From a bacterium (GTDB taxonomy: Bacteria > Zhuqueibacterota > QNDG01 > JAGLOF01), in the NCBI GenBank assembly GCA_023139105.1, contig JAGLOF010000013.1, positions 1-64,000 on the forward strand: a DNA stretch of 64,000 nt, written 5' to 3'. Made by a program: the position numbers and the translations under genes. The notes under the pieces were generated by a model. The model was not told the origin of the DNA. It made no database searches and saw only the letters and a list, made by a program, of their open reading frames with translations. Below are positions 7,801 to 17,059 of this stretch, in pieces; position 1 is the stretch's first letter, and every line of letters begins with the position of its first letter.

Positions 7801-9792
7801 ATGAGACGATTTAGTCTTTTGTGCGGTATATTAATATTTTGTAGTTGTTTTTCAGGGCGTTCGACTCAAATAGATTGGTGGAGAAATGCACGTACGGGCA
7901 TGCTTGTTCATTGGAGCCTGTCTTCAACTCCGGATGACGTTACTATGCGCAATACTGCGCAAATTCCGAAAAAAATCTATACACGTTATCTTGAATCTTT
8001 TAATCCAAAAGATTTTAATGCTGATGCCTGGGTGCTGGCGGCCAAGAATGCCGGCATGAAGTATATTATAGTTACTGCCAAACACCGTGATGGCTTTTGT
8101 TTTTTTGATTCGCGTCATACGGAATTTGATATCATGTCTACACCTTTTAAGCGGGATGTGATGAAGGAGATGGCAGATGCCTGTCACAGGCATGGAATGA
8201 AAATAGGCTGGTATTACTCAATAATGGATTTGCATCATCAGGATTATCTGTCAAAAGGTCTGTGGGAGTCATCCTCTTCTTCTGTTAAGGACAAATATAA
8301 ACGGTATTTTGATTATATGGCACGCCAGATGGAAGAACTGCTTGGTAATTACGGGCCTGTTGATATCATGTGGTTTGACGGTGAGTGGGAAGAAACATGG
8401 ACTTCAGAGATGGGACTCAAGCTCTACGGTTGGATAAAAAAGATACAACCTGATATTATAGTAAATAATAGAATTGGAGCTGGTAGAAAAGGAATAGATA
8501 GTTTCTCCGGTCCTGGCTCATTTGCAGGTGATTTTTATTCAGAGGAGAATGCCATCCCCAAAGGTCGGCTGGGAAATTCAGATTGGGAAACAATAATCAG
8601 TATGAATGATCATTGGGAATGGAAAGAGTTTGATACTAAATGGACGAAATCTGAAAAATTATTACACATGCTTTCAAAAGTTGTATCCAAGGGTGGAAAT
8701 TTATTATTAAATGTTGGGCCCGGGCCTGACGGCAAATTTCCCGAGCCGGCAATGAAACGGCTTTCAGTCATTGGCAAATGGATGGAGTATTATGGGGAAT
8801 CTATTTATGGTTCCGATGCCGGACCTTTCAAGAGCCTTCCATGGGGTTATTGTACGCAGAAAAAAATGGGTCAGTTGACACGTCTCTACCTGCATGTCTG
8901 GGAATTCCCCAAGGATGGCAGATTAGTGTTGCCCGGACTATATAATAGAGTAGAGACAGGATTTTATCTGGCAGATCCGGATTGGTCAATTTCTATTTTG
9001 AAGAAGAATGAGGATCTCGTTTTAAAGTTACCAAAGGAAGCTTTTGATCCGATATGCAGTGTAATTGTACTGGACATTTGGGGCAAAGCTGATGTTTCCA
9101 TGCCTCCGGAATTTATGAATAATTTTGATTCCTTTGTCGACAAAATGTATTTTAAATTGTCCAGTACACGGAATAATGTTACAATACGTTATGCACTTAA
9201 CGGCACCAATCCAACGGCGTTATCACCGGAATATAAAAAGGGTATAAAATTGACCGCGAACGCAATGGTTACTGCCCGTTGTTTCAGAAACGGCAAGCCT
9301 GTGTCTGACCCTGTGCGACGTAATTTCAGAAAAGTTACTCCTGAACCCGGTCAATTTTTTAAGGTGCATAAAAAAGGGTGGAAGTATAAATATTACCGGG
9401 GAAATTGGGAAAAACCACCTCTCCTGGAAAAACTTACACCGATTAAAAAAGGAATCATCGACAATGAGTCTTTGTGTAAAATGGATGGTAGTGAAGGGTT
9501 TGGCCTTGAACTTAAAGGTTATCTAAAGATACCGAAGACGGGTATGTATGAGTTGACATTATTAACGGATAGCCGTTTCACATTGCAAGTAGGTGAAAAA
9601 ACTTATTTGTCGGATACCAGCAGTATAAAGGAGCAGAAAGAAAACAATCTTGAGGTTGCATTATCAAAAGGGTGGCATCCTATAAAGCTGCAATATTATA
9701 ACAGTTCGAAGAAGAGTAAACTCTATTTATTATGGCGCGGTCCGGGAATAGAAAAAGAGATAATTCCCTCAAATATGATAGTACACAAATAA
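7801..9792 (+). CDS. Exported GH29 alpha-L-fucosidase with C-terminal accessory domains
   Basis: 663 residues from the ATG at 7801, preceded by GGGGAGTG. A short hydrophobic signal (MRRFSLLCGILIFCSCFSG) has Cys at a possible lipidation site, though the lipobox is not canonical. The GH29 barrel spans about 25-370 and includes ITVxAKHRDGFCFFDSRHT-type text (VTAKHRDGFCFFDS), KIGWYYSIMDLHH and VDIMWFDGEW, whose Asp (about 193) is the expected nucleophile. About 440-505 is a chitobiase/hexosaminidase C-terminal-like domain (IRYALNGTNP) and about 510-660 a PA14-like domain. It should release fucose from glycans outside the cytoplasm. Next gene begins 15 bases after the stop, and the downstream aldolase and lutABC fit fucose catabolism. 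Confidence 0.9.
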   Translation: MRRFSLLCGILIFCSCFSGRSTQIDWWRNARTGMLVHWSLSSTPDDVTMRNTAQIPKKIYTRYLESFNPKDFNADAWVLAAKNAGMKYIIVTAKHRDGFCFFDSRHTEFDIMSTPFKRDVMKEMADACHRHGMKIGWYYSIMDLHHQDYLSKGLWESSSSSVKDKYKRYFDYMARQMEELLGNYGPVDIMWFDGEWEETWTSEMGLKLYGWIKKIQPDIIVNNRIGAGRKGIDSFSGPGSFAGDFYSEENAIPKGRLGNSDWETIISMNDHWEWKEFDTKWTKSEKLLHMLSKVVSKGGNLLLNVGPGPDGKFPEPAMKRLSVIGKWMEYYGESIYGSDAGPFKSLPWGYCTQKKMGQLTRLYLHVWEFPKDGRLVLPGLYNRVETGFYLADPDWSISILKKNEDLVLKLPKEAFDPICSVIVLDIWGKADVSMPPEFMNNFDSFVDKMYFKLSSTRNNVTIRYALNGTNPTALSPEYKKGIKLTANAMVTARCFRNGKPVSDPVRRNFRKVTPEPGQFFKVHKKGWKYKYYRGNWEKPPLLEKLTPIKKGIIDNESLCKMDGSEGFGLELKGYLKIPKTGMYELTLLTDSRFTLQVGEKTYLSDTSSIKEQKENNLEVALSKGWHPIKLQYYNSSKKSKLYLLWRGPGIEKEIIPSNMIVHK

Positions 9793-9806
9793 AAGAGGAA
9801 TTGTTG

Positions 9807-10496
9807 ATGAGTATTGAGAGTAGCCGTGAGGAAATAGTTTCCATGGGGCGTCGTCTGTGGGAGCGGCGGGCAGTTGCAGCCAATGACGGAAACTTATCTG
9901 TCAGGCTGGAGGATGGCAGCTTTCTGGCTACTCCAACCGGCGTTTCAAAAGGATTTATGAAGTCTGAGCAAATAGTGCATCTGGCAGCTGATGGATCTGT
10001 GCACTCCGGCGGCCGGCCCTCTTCCGAGATAAAGATGCATCTGGCAATATATGCTGCTCGTCCAGATGTACACGCTATTGTACATGCCCATCCCGCCTAT
10101 GCAACCACTTTCGCTGTAGCCGGAATTCCGCTGGATCAGGCACTTTTGCCAGAGGCTATTTTGCTTCTGGGTGCTGTACCCATAGTTCCATATGGGACAC
10201 CATCAACAGATGAGCTTTCCGAGAATGTGATTCCTTATGCAATCAGAGGAGATGCAATGTTGCTCGCTCATCATGGAGCAGTGACCCTTGGCCATGATCT
10301 GGAGACCGCTTACTACCGTATGGAGACATTGGAGCATGTAGCGCAGATTACATATCAGGCAAGACAACTTGGTGCTGTCCAGCCTTTATCTGATGAGCGT
10401 ATTCTTGAGCTGGTAAATCTCAGAGAAAAATATAGATTGAAAGGCAGGGTCGATCTTGCCGGTTTTGGACTGGCAGAAGGCAGGGAGGGTGTATGA
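9807..10496 (+). CDS. fucA: Class II aldolase, L-fuculose-1-phosphate type
   Basis: 229 residues. GNLSVRL and TPTGVSKG form the phosphate-binding part; SSEIKMH, HAIVHAHP and LAHHGAV supply the Glu and three His that bind zinc in FucA/AraD aldolases. Expected reaction: L-fuculose-1-phosphate to dihydroxyacetone phosphate plus L-lactaldehyde; related phosphopentose or rhamnulose substrates cannot be excluded by sequence alone. The ATG at 9807 follows AAAAGAGGAATTGTTG; an earlier in-frame start lies inside the fucosidase gene. Its stop overlaps the lutA start by four bases. The neighbouring fucosidase and lactate oxidation genes favour the fuculose assignment, but no fucose isomerase or kinase is in view. 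Confidence 0.75.
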   Translation: MSIESSREEIVSMGRRLWERRAVAANDGNLSVRLEDGSFLATPTGVSKGFMKSEQIVHLAADGSVHSGGRPSSEIKMHLAIYAARPDVHAIVHAHPAYATTFAVAGIPLDQALLPEAILLLGAVPIVPYGTPSTDELSENVIPYAIRGDAMLLAHHGAVTLGHDLETAYYRMETLEHVAQITYQARQLGAVQPLSDERILELVNLREKYRLKGRVDLAGFGLAEGREGV

Positions 10497-11233
10497 CAGT
10501 TTCATTGTTTATTCCATGTTTAACCGAGCATTTGTACCCGGAGTCGGGATTGGCAATGGTGCGGATCCTGAAGCATCTGGGTTATAAAATAGATTATGTT
10601 GACAATCAGACATGCTGCGGGCAGCCGGCTTTTAACTCCGGTTATCGCAGGGAGATGATTCCGGTGGCTGAGCGTTTTATCCGGCTCTTTCAGGACAAAG
10701 AATTGATAGTGGCTCCCTCCGGATCATGTGTGGCAATGATACGAGTGTTTTATGATCAGCTTGCACTGGACCCGTCTTTGATGCCAGGTCTCAAGGCTTT
10801 GAAGGAGAGACTGTTTGAATTGACGGAATTTTTAGTGAAACGTAATCATCATGATAAACTACAAGGTTGTTTTCCACATAGAGTGACTTATCATGATTCA
10901 TGTCATCTTTCCCGTGAACTAGGAGTACGTCAGCAGCCGCGTCAATTAATACAATCGATTAAAGAAATTGATTTTGTGGAGATGACTCCACCTGATCTGT
11001 GCTGTGGATTCGGTGGCACTTTCTCCTATAAGTTTTCAGATGTCTCAGTGGAAATGGTGAAACGTAAATGTGAATCCATTGAAGCTACTGGAGCAGAATA
11101 CTGTATTGGAGCGGATTCATCATGCCTTATGAATATTGAAGGTTATCTCAGAAAGCACGGAATGAAGGCAAAAACTCTGCATATTGCCGAACTATTATCC
11201 AGGAGCCTGGATCTTGAGAAGGGGGCTGCCTGA
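10493..11233 (+). CDS. lutA: Lactate utilisation protein LutA (CCG-domain Fe-S subunit)
   Basis: 246 residues, the usual size of LutA/YkgE. Two cysteine-rich CCG segments are present: QTCCGQPAFNSGY (about 41) and LCCGFGGTFSYK (about 174). With LutB and LutC it forms the cytoplasmic, flavin-independent L-lactate oxidising system known from Bacillus and Campylobacter. The start overlaps the aldolase stop (ATGA), and GGGAGGGTG provides the ribosome site, so the five genes are one transcription unit. Within the pathway it would act on lactate made from lactaldehyde. Confidence 0.9.
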   Translation: MTVSLFIPCLTEHLYPESGLAMVRILKHLGYKIDYVDNQTCCGQPAFNSGYRREMIPVAERFIRLFQDKELIVAPSGSCVAMIRVFYDQLALDPSLMPGLKALKERLFELTEFLVKRNHHDKLQGCFPHRVTYHDSCHLSRELGVRQQPRQLIQSIKEIDFVEMTPPDLCCGFGGTFSYKFSDVSVEMVKRKCESIEATGAEYCIGADSSCLMNIEGYLRKHGMKAKTLHIAELLSRSLDLEKGAA

Positions 11234-12639
11234 TGCTGAAACCCCGGAAGACACACCATTATATACGTCAGGCCCTTAAAAATGACTGCCTGCGTGCAGC
11301 AGTTGGCAAGGCTACTGATCTGGCTGTTCGGAAAAGGCAGGATCTTGTCAATGAAACACCTTATTGGGAAGATCTCAGGCATCATGTTCACCACCTGAAA
11401 TCGAAGGTTCTGGAGAATCCGGAACAGTCACTCATGACATTTGAGGCGCGTTGTATTGCCAACGGCATCAATGTGCACTGGGCTGAAGATGCTGCTGAGG
11501 CGCGGCAAATTATAGTCGATCTGGCAGCTCAAAAAAAGGTTAAAAAAATTGTAAAATCCAAGTCTCTCACCACAGAGGAGATTGAACTTAATCCGGCACT
11601 TGAAAAAGCCGGCCTGGAGACGTGGGAGACAGATCTTGGCGAATATATTGTTCAGCTTGAGGGTAAGACACCTTCACATCTCACCATGCCGGCCTTGCAT
11701 CTATCCCGCTATGATATTGGCAGACTCTTTGAAAAAAAACTAGGTATTGAATACACCGATAATCCCAACGAACTCCTGCAGGTGGCACGCCAACGCCTGC
11801 GTGAACACTTCCTTTCGGCGGATATGGGGATCAGCGGGGTGAATTTTGCAGCTGTGGAAGAGGGAGCCTTTGTAGTCATTGAAAATGAGGCTAATGCTCA
11901 TCTTTCTATCTCTATCCCCAAAATTCATGTAGCTATCATGGGTTTGGAAAAACTGATTCCTTCGCTTTCAGATCTGCCATACTTCTTAAAAGTGCTGGCA
12001 CCCAGTGCAACCGGACAGAAGGCATCATCCTATGTCAACATCATCGGCGGCCCGCAGCAGCATCTCATGGAAGAAGGGCCGGAAGAGGTGCATTTAGTGA
12101 TTCTGGACAACGGGCGTTCCAATATTCTTGCAGATGCGTCACTCCGGGAGACGCTCTTTTGTATACGCTGCGGTGCCTGTCTGAATATCTGTCCTGTATT
12201 TCGTCAGGTGGGGGGTCATGCCTATGGCTGGGCCTATATGGGGCCTATCGGTGCAACCTTGATTCCCCTGTATAATGGATTGTCTGAAGGACGTTATGCC
12301 CCTTTCCTCTCCAGCTTGTGCGGTGCATGTTTTGATAACTGTCCCATGCGTATTCAGATTCCGAAACATCTGTTGACTCTCAGAAATCGTATTGCTGAGT
12401 CCGGTAAGACCATGTTGATAGAGAGAGTGGGTATGAAGATATGGTCGATGCTGGCAGTTCGTCCCCGGTTGTATAGATTTATAACAGGATTGGCTGCAAT
12501 AGTACAGCAGTTGATCCCCTTTGACAAGGCCTTTCCCGCACCGGGTTATGTGCGGCACCGGGCATTGGGGCGTATGGATTCAAAGGGTTTCAGGAGTAGA
12601 TTTATGGATTCCGAAGATCGCCGGGAAGGGGGCAGATGA
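11233..12639 (+). CDS. lutB: Lactate utilisation protein LutB (4Fe-4S subunit)
   Basis: 468 residues. The N-terminal LUD-type domain is followed by a ferredoxin-like module with two clusters, CIRCGACLNICP (about 312) and CGACFDNCP (about 359), and by a C-terminal tail typical of LutB/YkgF. It transfers electrons from lactate within the LutABC complex. The ATG overlaps the lutA stop by one base and the lutC start overlaps its own stop by four, indicating coupled translation. Confidence 0.93.
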   Translation: MLKPRKTHHYIRQALKNDCLRAAVGKATDLAVRKRQDLVNETPYWEDLRHHVHHLKSKVLENPEQSLMTFEARCIANGINVHWAEDAAEARQIIVDLAAQKKVKKIVKSKSLTTEEIELNPALEKAGLETWETDLGEYIVQLEGKTPSHLTMPALHLSRYDIGRLFEKKLGIEYTDNPNELLQVARQRLREHFLSADMGISGVNFAAVEEGAFVVIENEANAHLSISIPKIHVAIMGLEKLIPSLSDLPYFLKVLAPSATGQKASSYVNIIGGPQQHLMEEGPEEVHLVILDNGRSNILADASLRETLFCIRCGACLNICPVFRQVGGHAYGWAYMGPIGATLIPLYNGLSEGRYAPFLSSLCGACFDNCPMRIQIPKHLLTLRNRIAESGKTMLIERVGMKIWSMLAVRPRLYRFITGLAAIVQQLIPFDKAFPAPGYVRHRALGRMDSKGFRSRFMDSEDRREGGR

Positions 12640-13298
12640 TGAATGCAAGAGAACAAATTTTAGGGCGGTTGAAGGCGATTTCCATGACCGACCCGATCTC
12701 GACATATGATGATGGGTTGAAACACAGATTGGACGCTGCATGGGACGGATCATTTCCAGATGAGAGCCGTCGTCTTGCAGGTTTATTTGCAGATGCTCTT
12801 GAAGCTGTTTCCGGTGAATTTTATAGTGCGGCTTCAGTGGAAGAGGCAGCGGAGATTGTCGGTCGGATTGCACATTCATCAGACTACAACGCCATTGTTG
12901 TTGACGGTGGTGATATGGCAGATAATATTGCATTGCGAGTAACTGATACGTTACAGGTAATCGCAATACCGGAGGCGGCTCAACGGTCAGAAGTGTTGGC
13001 CGATATACACTGTTCTATGGTTGAGGCCCATTGGGGCGTGGCAGAGACTGCCAGCCTTGCCTTTCCATACATACATGCAGTCTCTACCCAGCCGCATTTT
13101 TTGGCAGAGACTGTAATTGCCATTCTTAAAAGAGATAGGCTGCTAGCACATCTTGGAGCATTATTCAACCACCTTTCTCCGGAAGAGATGAAAAATCTTG
13201 TCCTTGTAACAGGGCCAAGCCGTACTGCTGATATTGAAAAAATTCTTATTCTTGGTGCACATGGACCTAAGAGATTGATTGTGATATTGCTTGATTAA
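12636..13298 (+). CDS. lutC: Lactate utilisation protein LutC (LUD domain)
   Basis: 220 residues, a stand-alone LUD (DUF162) domain like LutC/YkgG. The C-terminal LVTGPSRTADIEKILILGAH is the family signature, and AHWGVAETASLAF precedes it. It is the last gene of the fucosidase-aldolase-lutABC run; the following 285 bases contain palindromic repeat text rather than an obvious U-tract terminator. Confidence 0.92.
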   Translation: MMNAREQILGRLKAISMTDPISTYDDGLKHRLDAAWDGSFPDESRRLAGLFADALEAVSGEFYSAASVEEAAEIVGRIAHSSDYNAIVVDGGDMADNIALRVTDTLQVIAIPEAAQRSEVLADIHCSMVEAHWGVAETASLAFPYIHAVSTQPHFLAETVIAILKRDRLLAHLGALFNHLSPEEMKNLVLVTGPSRTADIEKILILGAHGPKRLIVILLD

Positions 13299-13932
13299 GA
13301 GTGTTTAAGCAATGGCATGAACTTGAAGTAGCCTCCTGAAGTGGCGACCACTTTCCTGTCATTACTGGCGTTGTGTTGCCGTGGCAATCTCACTACGCAG
13401 CGTCGTTAATCAACAGTTCCCGCTGATCCTTGAGGAGACTGCCACGGTCGCCTGAGAAGATGCCTCCCTCGCAGAGACAGCCTTTTTCGGGGGGTGCCTG
13501 CATGAATGTTCTAAAAAGCAATTGAACGCGGAATGCACAGACAGATTTGATTGACATGGATTAAAATCAGTCAAAATTAGTAAATTGGCCCCGGGGTGTC
13601 AGTGCTGCTCTTCCACTGATTCCCCGGGGCCAATGTATCTCCCACTGGACGGATGAATCTTTTAGTGATCCTTTATAAATGATGAATATTCAATGTCCAA
13701 TAGCCAATAGCCAATATCGAATGTAGAAGTAAGTGCTCCTTGGAAATTCGACATTCGATATTCTGCTGCTCAATATTCGCTCTGGTAAATTTCAATTAAA
13801 AATCACCGCAAGGATCGCAAGGGAATCGCTAAGAGCGCAAGGAAGAACCATGTACAGAATTATGCATTGAGGCACAAAGTTCAATCGTCCCTATTTCAAC
13901 ATCTGCATGGATTGGATATGCTTTAGCGATAA
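13299..13932. other. Repeat-rich gap between convergent genes
   Basis: About 630 bases with no gene. It holds at least four repeat types: an imperfect inverted repeat of GCCGTGGCAATCTC (about 13377-13393) with GAGACTGCCACGGTCGC (about 13437-13453); a long GC hairpin (13584-13634); an AATATCGAATGT inverted repeat (13713-13724 and 13751-13762) inside CAATGTCCAATAGCC-type text; and AAATCACCGCAAGGAT followed by GCAAGGGAATCGC-type text from 13800. Confidence 0.6.
13584..13634. repeat. 51-nt near-perfect GC hairpin
   Basis: ATTGGCCCCGGGG (13584-13596) pairs perfectly with CCCCGGGGCCAAT (13622-13634); inside, CAGTG (13600-13604) pairs with CACTG (13614-13618). The segment CCCCGGGGTGTCA resembles the CCCCGGGTGTCA core of the dispersed element at 34.1 and 46.3 kb. 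Placed between convergent genes it could serve as a two-way terminator. Confidence 0.75.
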
Positions 13933-14340
13933 TTAATTAAATATATACCAGCCCAAGCGGCCAAAGCCGAATCCAATCCACAACAATATTATTAGCCACA
14001 GGGTGTTGCGCAGATAATCAGCACTATTAGTGCTAATTATTTTTCCTCTAAACGCCTCAAACATTAACCAAGATCCGACAATTATTAATATGCTCCACAA
14101 TATAATACCAAAGGGGTGATGTGTGAATGCTTGCGCAAACTGCAATCTGCCTGTTGCTGCTATTGAGCGGCTAAGACCACATGTCAAGCATGGAAGACCT
14201 GTCCAGTCATTGAACAGACAGTTGCCGATTGGATGTGCTTGTGGATTCCATATGCTGGCGTAGATAGCCGCTCCCAGCAATATGAAAGCAACACCGGCCC
14301 GTTTCAAACGGGCCGGAATGTTTATTGATATTAATTTCAT
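13933..14340 (-). CDS. DUF2752 membrane protein
   Basis: 135 residues. The segment NCLFNDWTGLPCLTCGLSRS is the conserved DUF2752 signature (a GxPCPxCGxTRA-like motif between helices), with three to four hydrophobic helices around it. Function unknown; the Cys pair may bind metal or form a disulfide at the membrane. The ATG overlaps the stop of the upstream membrane gene by four bases, so the two are co-translated. Confidence 0.8.
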   Translation of the reverse strand: MKLISINIPARLKRAGVAFILLGAAIYASIWNPQAHPIGNCLFNDWTGLPCLTCGLSRSIAATGRLQFAQAFTHHPFGIILWSILIIVGSWLMFEAFRGKIISTNSADYLRNTLWLIILLWIGFGFGRLGWYIFN

Positions 14341-15269
14341 GAAATTAGAGATGTATCAGATTTGCTTTCGAAAAAATTAAAATCCGGGGCGAATTGTGAT
14401 AGATATTCCATGCTGAATGCCCTGAAAGAGACAGAGATAGGCAGTAATGCAATTGCATTGATATATGGAATGACAAGCAATAGAAATCCAACACAACAGG
14501 TCAAGAGCATGGCTATGACTATCAATATTCCTACGCCGATATGGAGTAGCAAGAGAAAAAGCAGGTAGAGTATAAAATGGCCGATATTGTCTTTTAGCAC
14601 AGGCAGAAATTTGCGCCAAGCGTCATTTGTTGTTAAATTATGATGATACATTATCGGCACAATAAAATTATTCAGTATGGCAGAGACGCCCGAGATCATG
14701 GCAATGATGGCAAGGAATAATAATCCGAAACCAAATATTGTAAAAAATCCAAGCCCTTCAAAAAGATCAGCATGATATGTGGCACCACTGGCCAGGAACA
14801 CCTGAAAAATCATCAATCCCATAGTTGCAATTGTTACTACACCGAAGATTAATCTCCATAAGGTCAGTGAATTGCCCTGGCGTTTGTAGTCTGCCCAGGG
14901 GCGTGATATCTGGCCCGTGCCAGTGACCACATTATGAACAAACAGGAATTTCCCTCTTGAGCTTAACCATGTCAACAGTACTGATAATCCAATTAAAAAA
15001 ATCACACCAAATATTATGAGCATGGTCCAGCCGGGATTATCTTGAATCCACTCCCATGCAATATAGGGTGCTTCAAAAATGTCGTTAGTATTGTCTATAT
15101 GGCCTCTGTCTTTAAGGAGTGAGCGCATGCCGCCTTTACCATCGGTCAGGCCGGCAATAAATGAAGACAGCCCAACGGCCAGCCACAATGACAGATCAAA
15201 GGGTTTGAAAAGAATCTTTTTCATACGGCTGACAGCATTGGATAGAGGTGCAGCATATTGAATATTCAT
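14337..15269 (-). CDS. Multi-pass membrane protein of unknown function
   Basis: 310 residues. After an amphipathic N-terminus (MKKILFKPFDLSLWLAVGLS) there are about six hydrophobic segments, including LIIFGVIFLIGLSVLLTWL, FTIFGFGLLFLAIIAMISGV and a long run near 255-285. The pattern resembles DUF4013/glycerophosphodiesterase-type membrane domains, without a firm family call. The ATG follows ACGAGGTTAATC. It is coupled to the DUF2752 gene. Confidence 0.7.
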   Translation of the reverse strand: MNIQYAAPLSNAVSRMKKILFKPFDLSLWLAVGLSSFIAGLTDGKGGMRSLLKDRGHIDNTNDIFEAPYIAWEWIQDNPGWTMLIIFGVIFLIGLSVLLTWLSSRGKFLFVHNVVTGTGQISRPWADYKRQGNSLTLWRLIFGVVTIATMGLMIFQVFLASGATYHADLFEGLGFFTIFGFGLLFLAIIAMISGVSAILNNFIVPIMYHHNLTTNDAWRKFLPVLKDNIGHFILYLLFLLLLHIGVGILIVIAMLLTCCVGFLLLVIPYINAIALLPISVSFRAFSMEYLSQFAPDFNFFESKSDTSLIS

Positions 15270-15465
15270 GATTAACCTCGTTTTTTAATGTGATGTCTAT
15301 TAAACGGCTTATGAAGGAAAATATTCAAATTTTTGAAGGTAGTCTCAATATAATATTAATTGAGGAGTATTTCAAGAATCAATCGTAAATAAAGCAGTTG
15401 GGTTAAAACTTGAAGGTATGTATATTGAAGTCCATGCGTTTTGTCAAATACCAAGAGGAAGATCA

Positions 15466-16908
15466 ATGCAACGACCTGATACCTTATCATTAAATGATGC
15501 CTTCAGCCCTGAGGATTTTAGAAAAACAGGGCATGCCCTTATTGATCAACTTGCCGATTATCTTTTTCATTCTCAAGCGCGTACACAGACTACTGTACTG
15601 CCTTCGATAGATCCAGAGGAGATGCTTCAAAGGTGGGATGCTGATTTTATGGCCAGTGGTGATTCAAATTTTACTCAACTCATCAGCAATGTGCTCTCGG
15701 ATTCAAATAATCTCCAGGATCCCAGGTATATCGGTCATCAATGCTGTCCTCCTCTTCCATTGGCGGCCTTGAGTGATCTGGTCGGTAATCTAATCAATAA
15801 TGCTTCTGCAGTCTATGAAATGGGCCCGGTGAATGTTGCCATGGAGAGGCAGCTTATCCGGTGGATGGCAGGGCTTGCGGGCTGGAAAGATAATGCAGAT
15901 GGAGTATTCACCCATGGCGGTACCATTGGTAATTTAACTGCGCTCCTGGCTGCTCGTCAGGCCATGACAGATTATGATATTTGGACAGAAGGTGTAAGGC
16001 ATGATAAAAGACTGGCCGTACTTGTAAGTGAACAGTGTCATTATTCAATTAAGCGTGCCGTTGCAATGATGGGTCTTGGAGAGGATGCAGTCTATCTTAT
16101 TCCCACCGATGATACTTATCATATTACGCAGCGGGGACTCAGCTTGCAATTTGCTAAAGCGATATCCGATGGCCGCCGCCCTTTTACGTTGGTGGCAAAT
16201 GGGTGTTCAACTGCAACAGGCAGCTATGATGACCTGGAGATGGCCGCCGCTTTTTGTTCTAATAATAAGTTATGGCTGCATGTAGATGGTGCACATGGTG
16301 CATCGGTCCTCCTGTCGCCTGAATATCGTCATCGCCTGAGAGGTATTGAAAGAGCAGATTCTTTTGTCTGGGACGCACATAAGATGATGATGGTGTCTGC
16401 TCTGGCAACGGCTGTAATTTTTCGTGAAGGTGTTCACTCCTATGAAGCTTTTTCTCAGAATGCCAGTTATCTCTTTGAAGCTCATGCCAGAGATGAATGG
16501 TACAATTACGCTCATAGAACCGTGGAATGCACCAAGGCGATGATAGGGCTGAAATTATATGTGCCGCTTAAGGTGTATGGGACAGATCTTTTCAAAAATC
16601 ATATTGAAACGACTCATAAGCTGGCTGAATCATTTGCAGATTTATTAAGATTGTCTGATGATTTTCAACTAGCTGTGGAACCAGAGAGCAATATCGTATG
16701 TTTTCGTTTTATTCCTAAAGATGTTTCAGATCTTAATAGCTTACAAGCTGAACTCAGGTGCCGGGTATTACAATCAGAAAAATTTTATATTGTTCAAACC
16801 ATGTTGAAAGAAGGTCTGTGGCTCAGGGTTACATTGATTCATCCTCTGACAACGTTAGATGACCTCAAAGATCTGTTAAATCATATTAGAGAATTGGCAA
16901 TTTCATAG
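15466..16908 (+). CDS. Group II PLP-dependent amino acid decarboxylase
   Basis: 480 residues from the ATG at 15466, preceded by AAGAGGAAGATCA; an earlier in-frame start at 15418 lacks a ribosome site. The fold type I decarboxylase signature is clear: GGTIGNLTALLAAR, LHVDGAHGAS (the Asp that contacts the pyridine nitrogen) and VWDAHKMMMV with the PLP-lysine. Closest in style to aromatic-L-amino-acid and 2,4-diaminobutyrate decarboxylases; the substrate cannot be named. It stands alone, with about 150 bases to the next gene. Confidence 0.85.
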   Translation: MQRPDTLSLNDAFSPEDFRKTGHALIDQLADYLFHSQARTQTTVLPSIDPEEMLQRWDADFMASGDSNFTQLISNVLSDSNNLQDPRYIGHQCCPPLPLAALSDLVGNLINNASAVYEMGPVNVAMERQLIRWMAGLAGWKDNADGVFTHGGTIGNLTALLAARQAMTDYDIWTEGVRHDKRLAVLVSEQCHYSIKRAVAMMGLGEDAVYLIPTDDTYHITQRGLSLQFAKAISDGRRPFTLVANGCSTATGSYDDLEMAAAFCSNNKLWLHVDGAHGASVLLSPEYRHRLRGIERADSFVWDAHKMMMVSALATAVIFREGVHSYEAFSQNASYLFEAHARDEWYNYAHRTVECTKAMIGLKLYVPLKVYGTDLFKNHIETTHKLAESFADLLRLSDDFQLAVEPESNIVCFRFIPKDVSDLNSLQAELRCRVLQSEKFYIVQTMLKEGLWLRVTLIHPLTTLDDLKDLLNHIRELAIS

Positions 16909-17059
16909 AGTCCGGGCCATGATGTGCCTGGTATTATACAGATTAGATTGTAATCAGGTCGTTTTTATTGGCATCGGGACGGTGCTTTTGGACGTTAGTC
17001 TCAGATCTTAATAAACGGCCAGTTTAGAAAATGAAGAAGTGAATCATTATGGAGGATGC

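Noticed and set aside
16975-17000. Sigma-54 promoter before the M29 gene (TGGCA...GTGC)
   Set aside because: The spacing between the GG and GC elements is two bases too long for a -24/-12 promoter.
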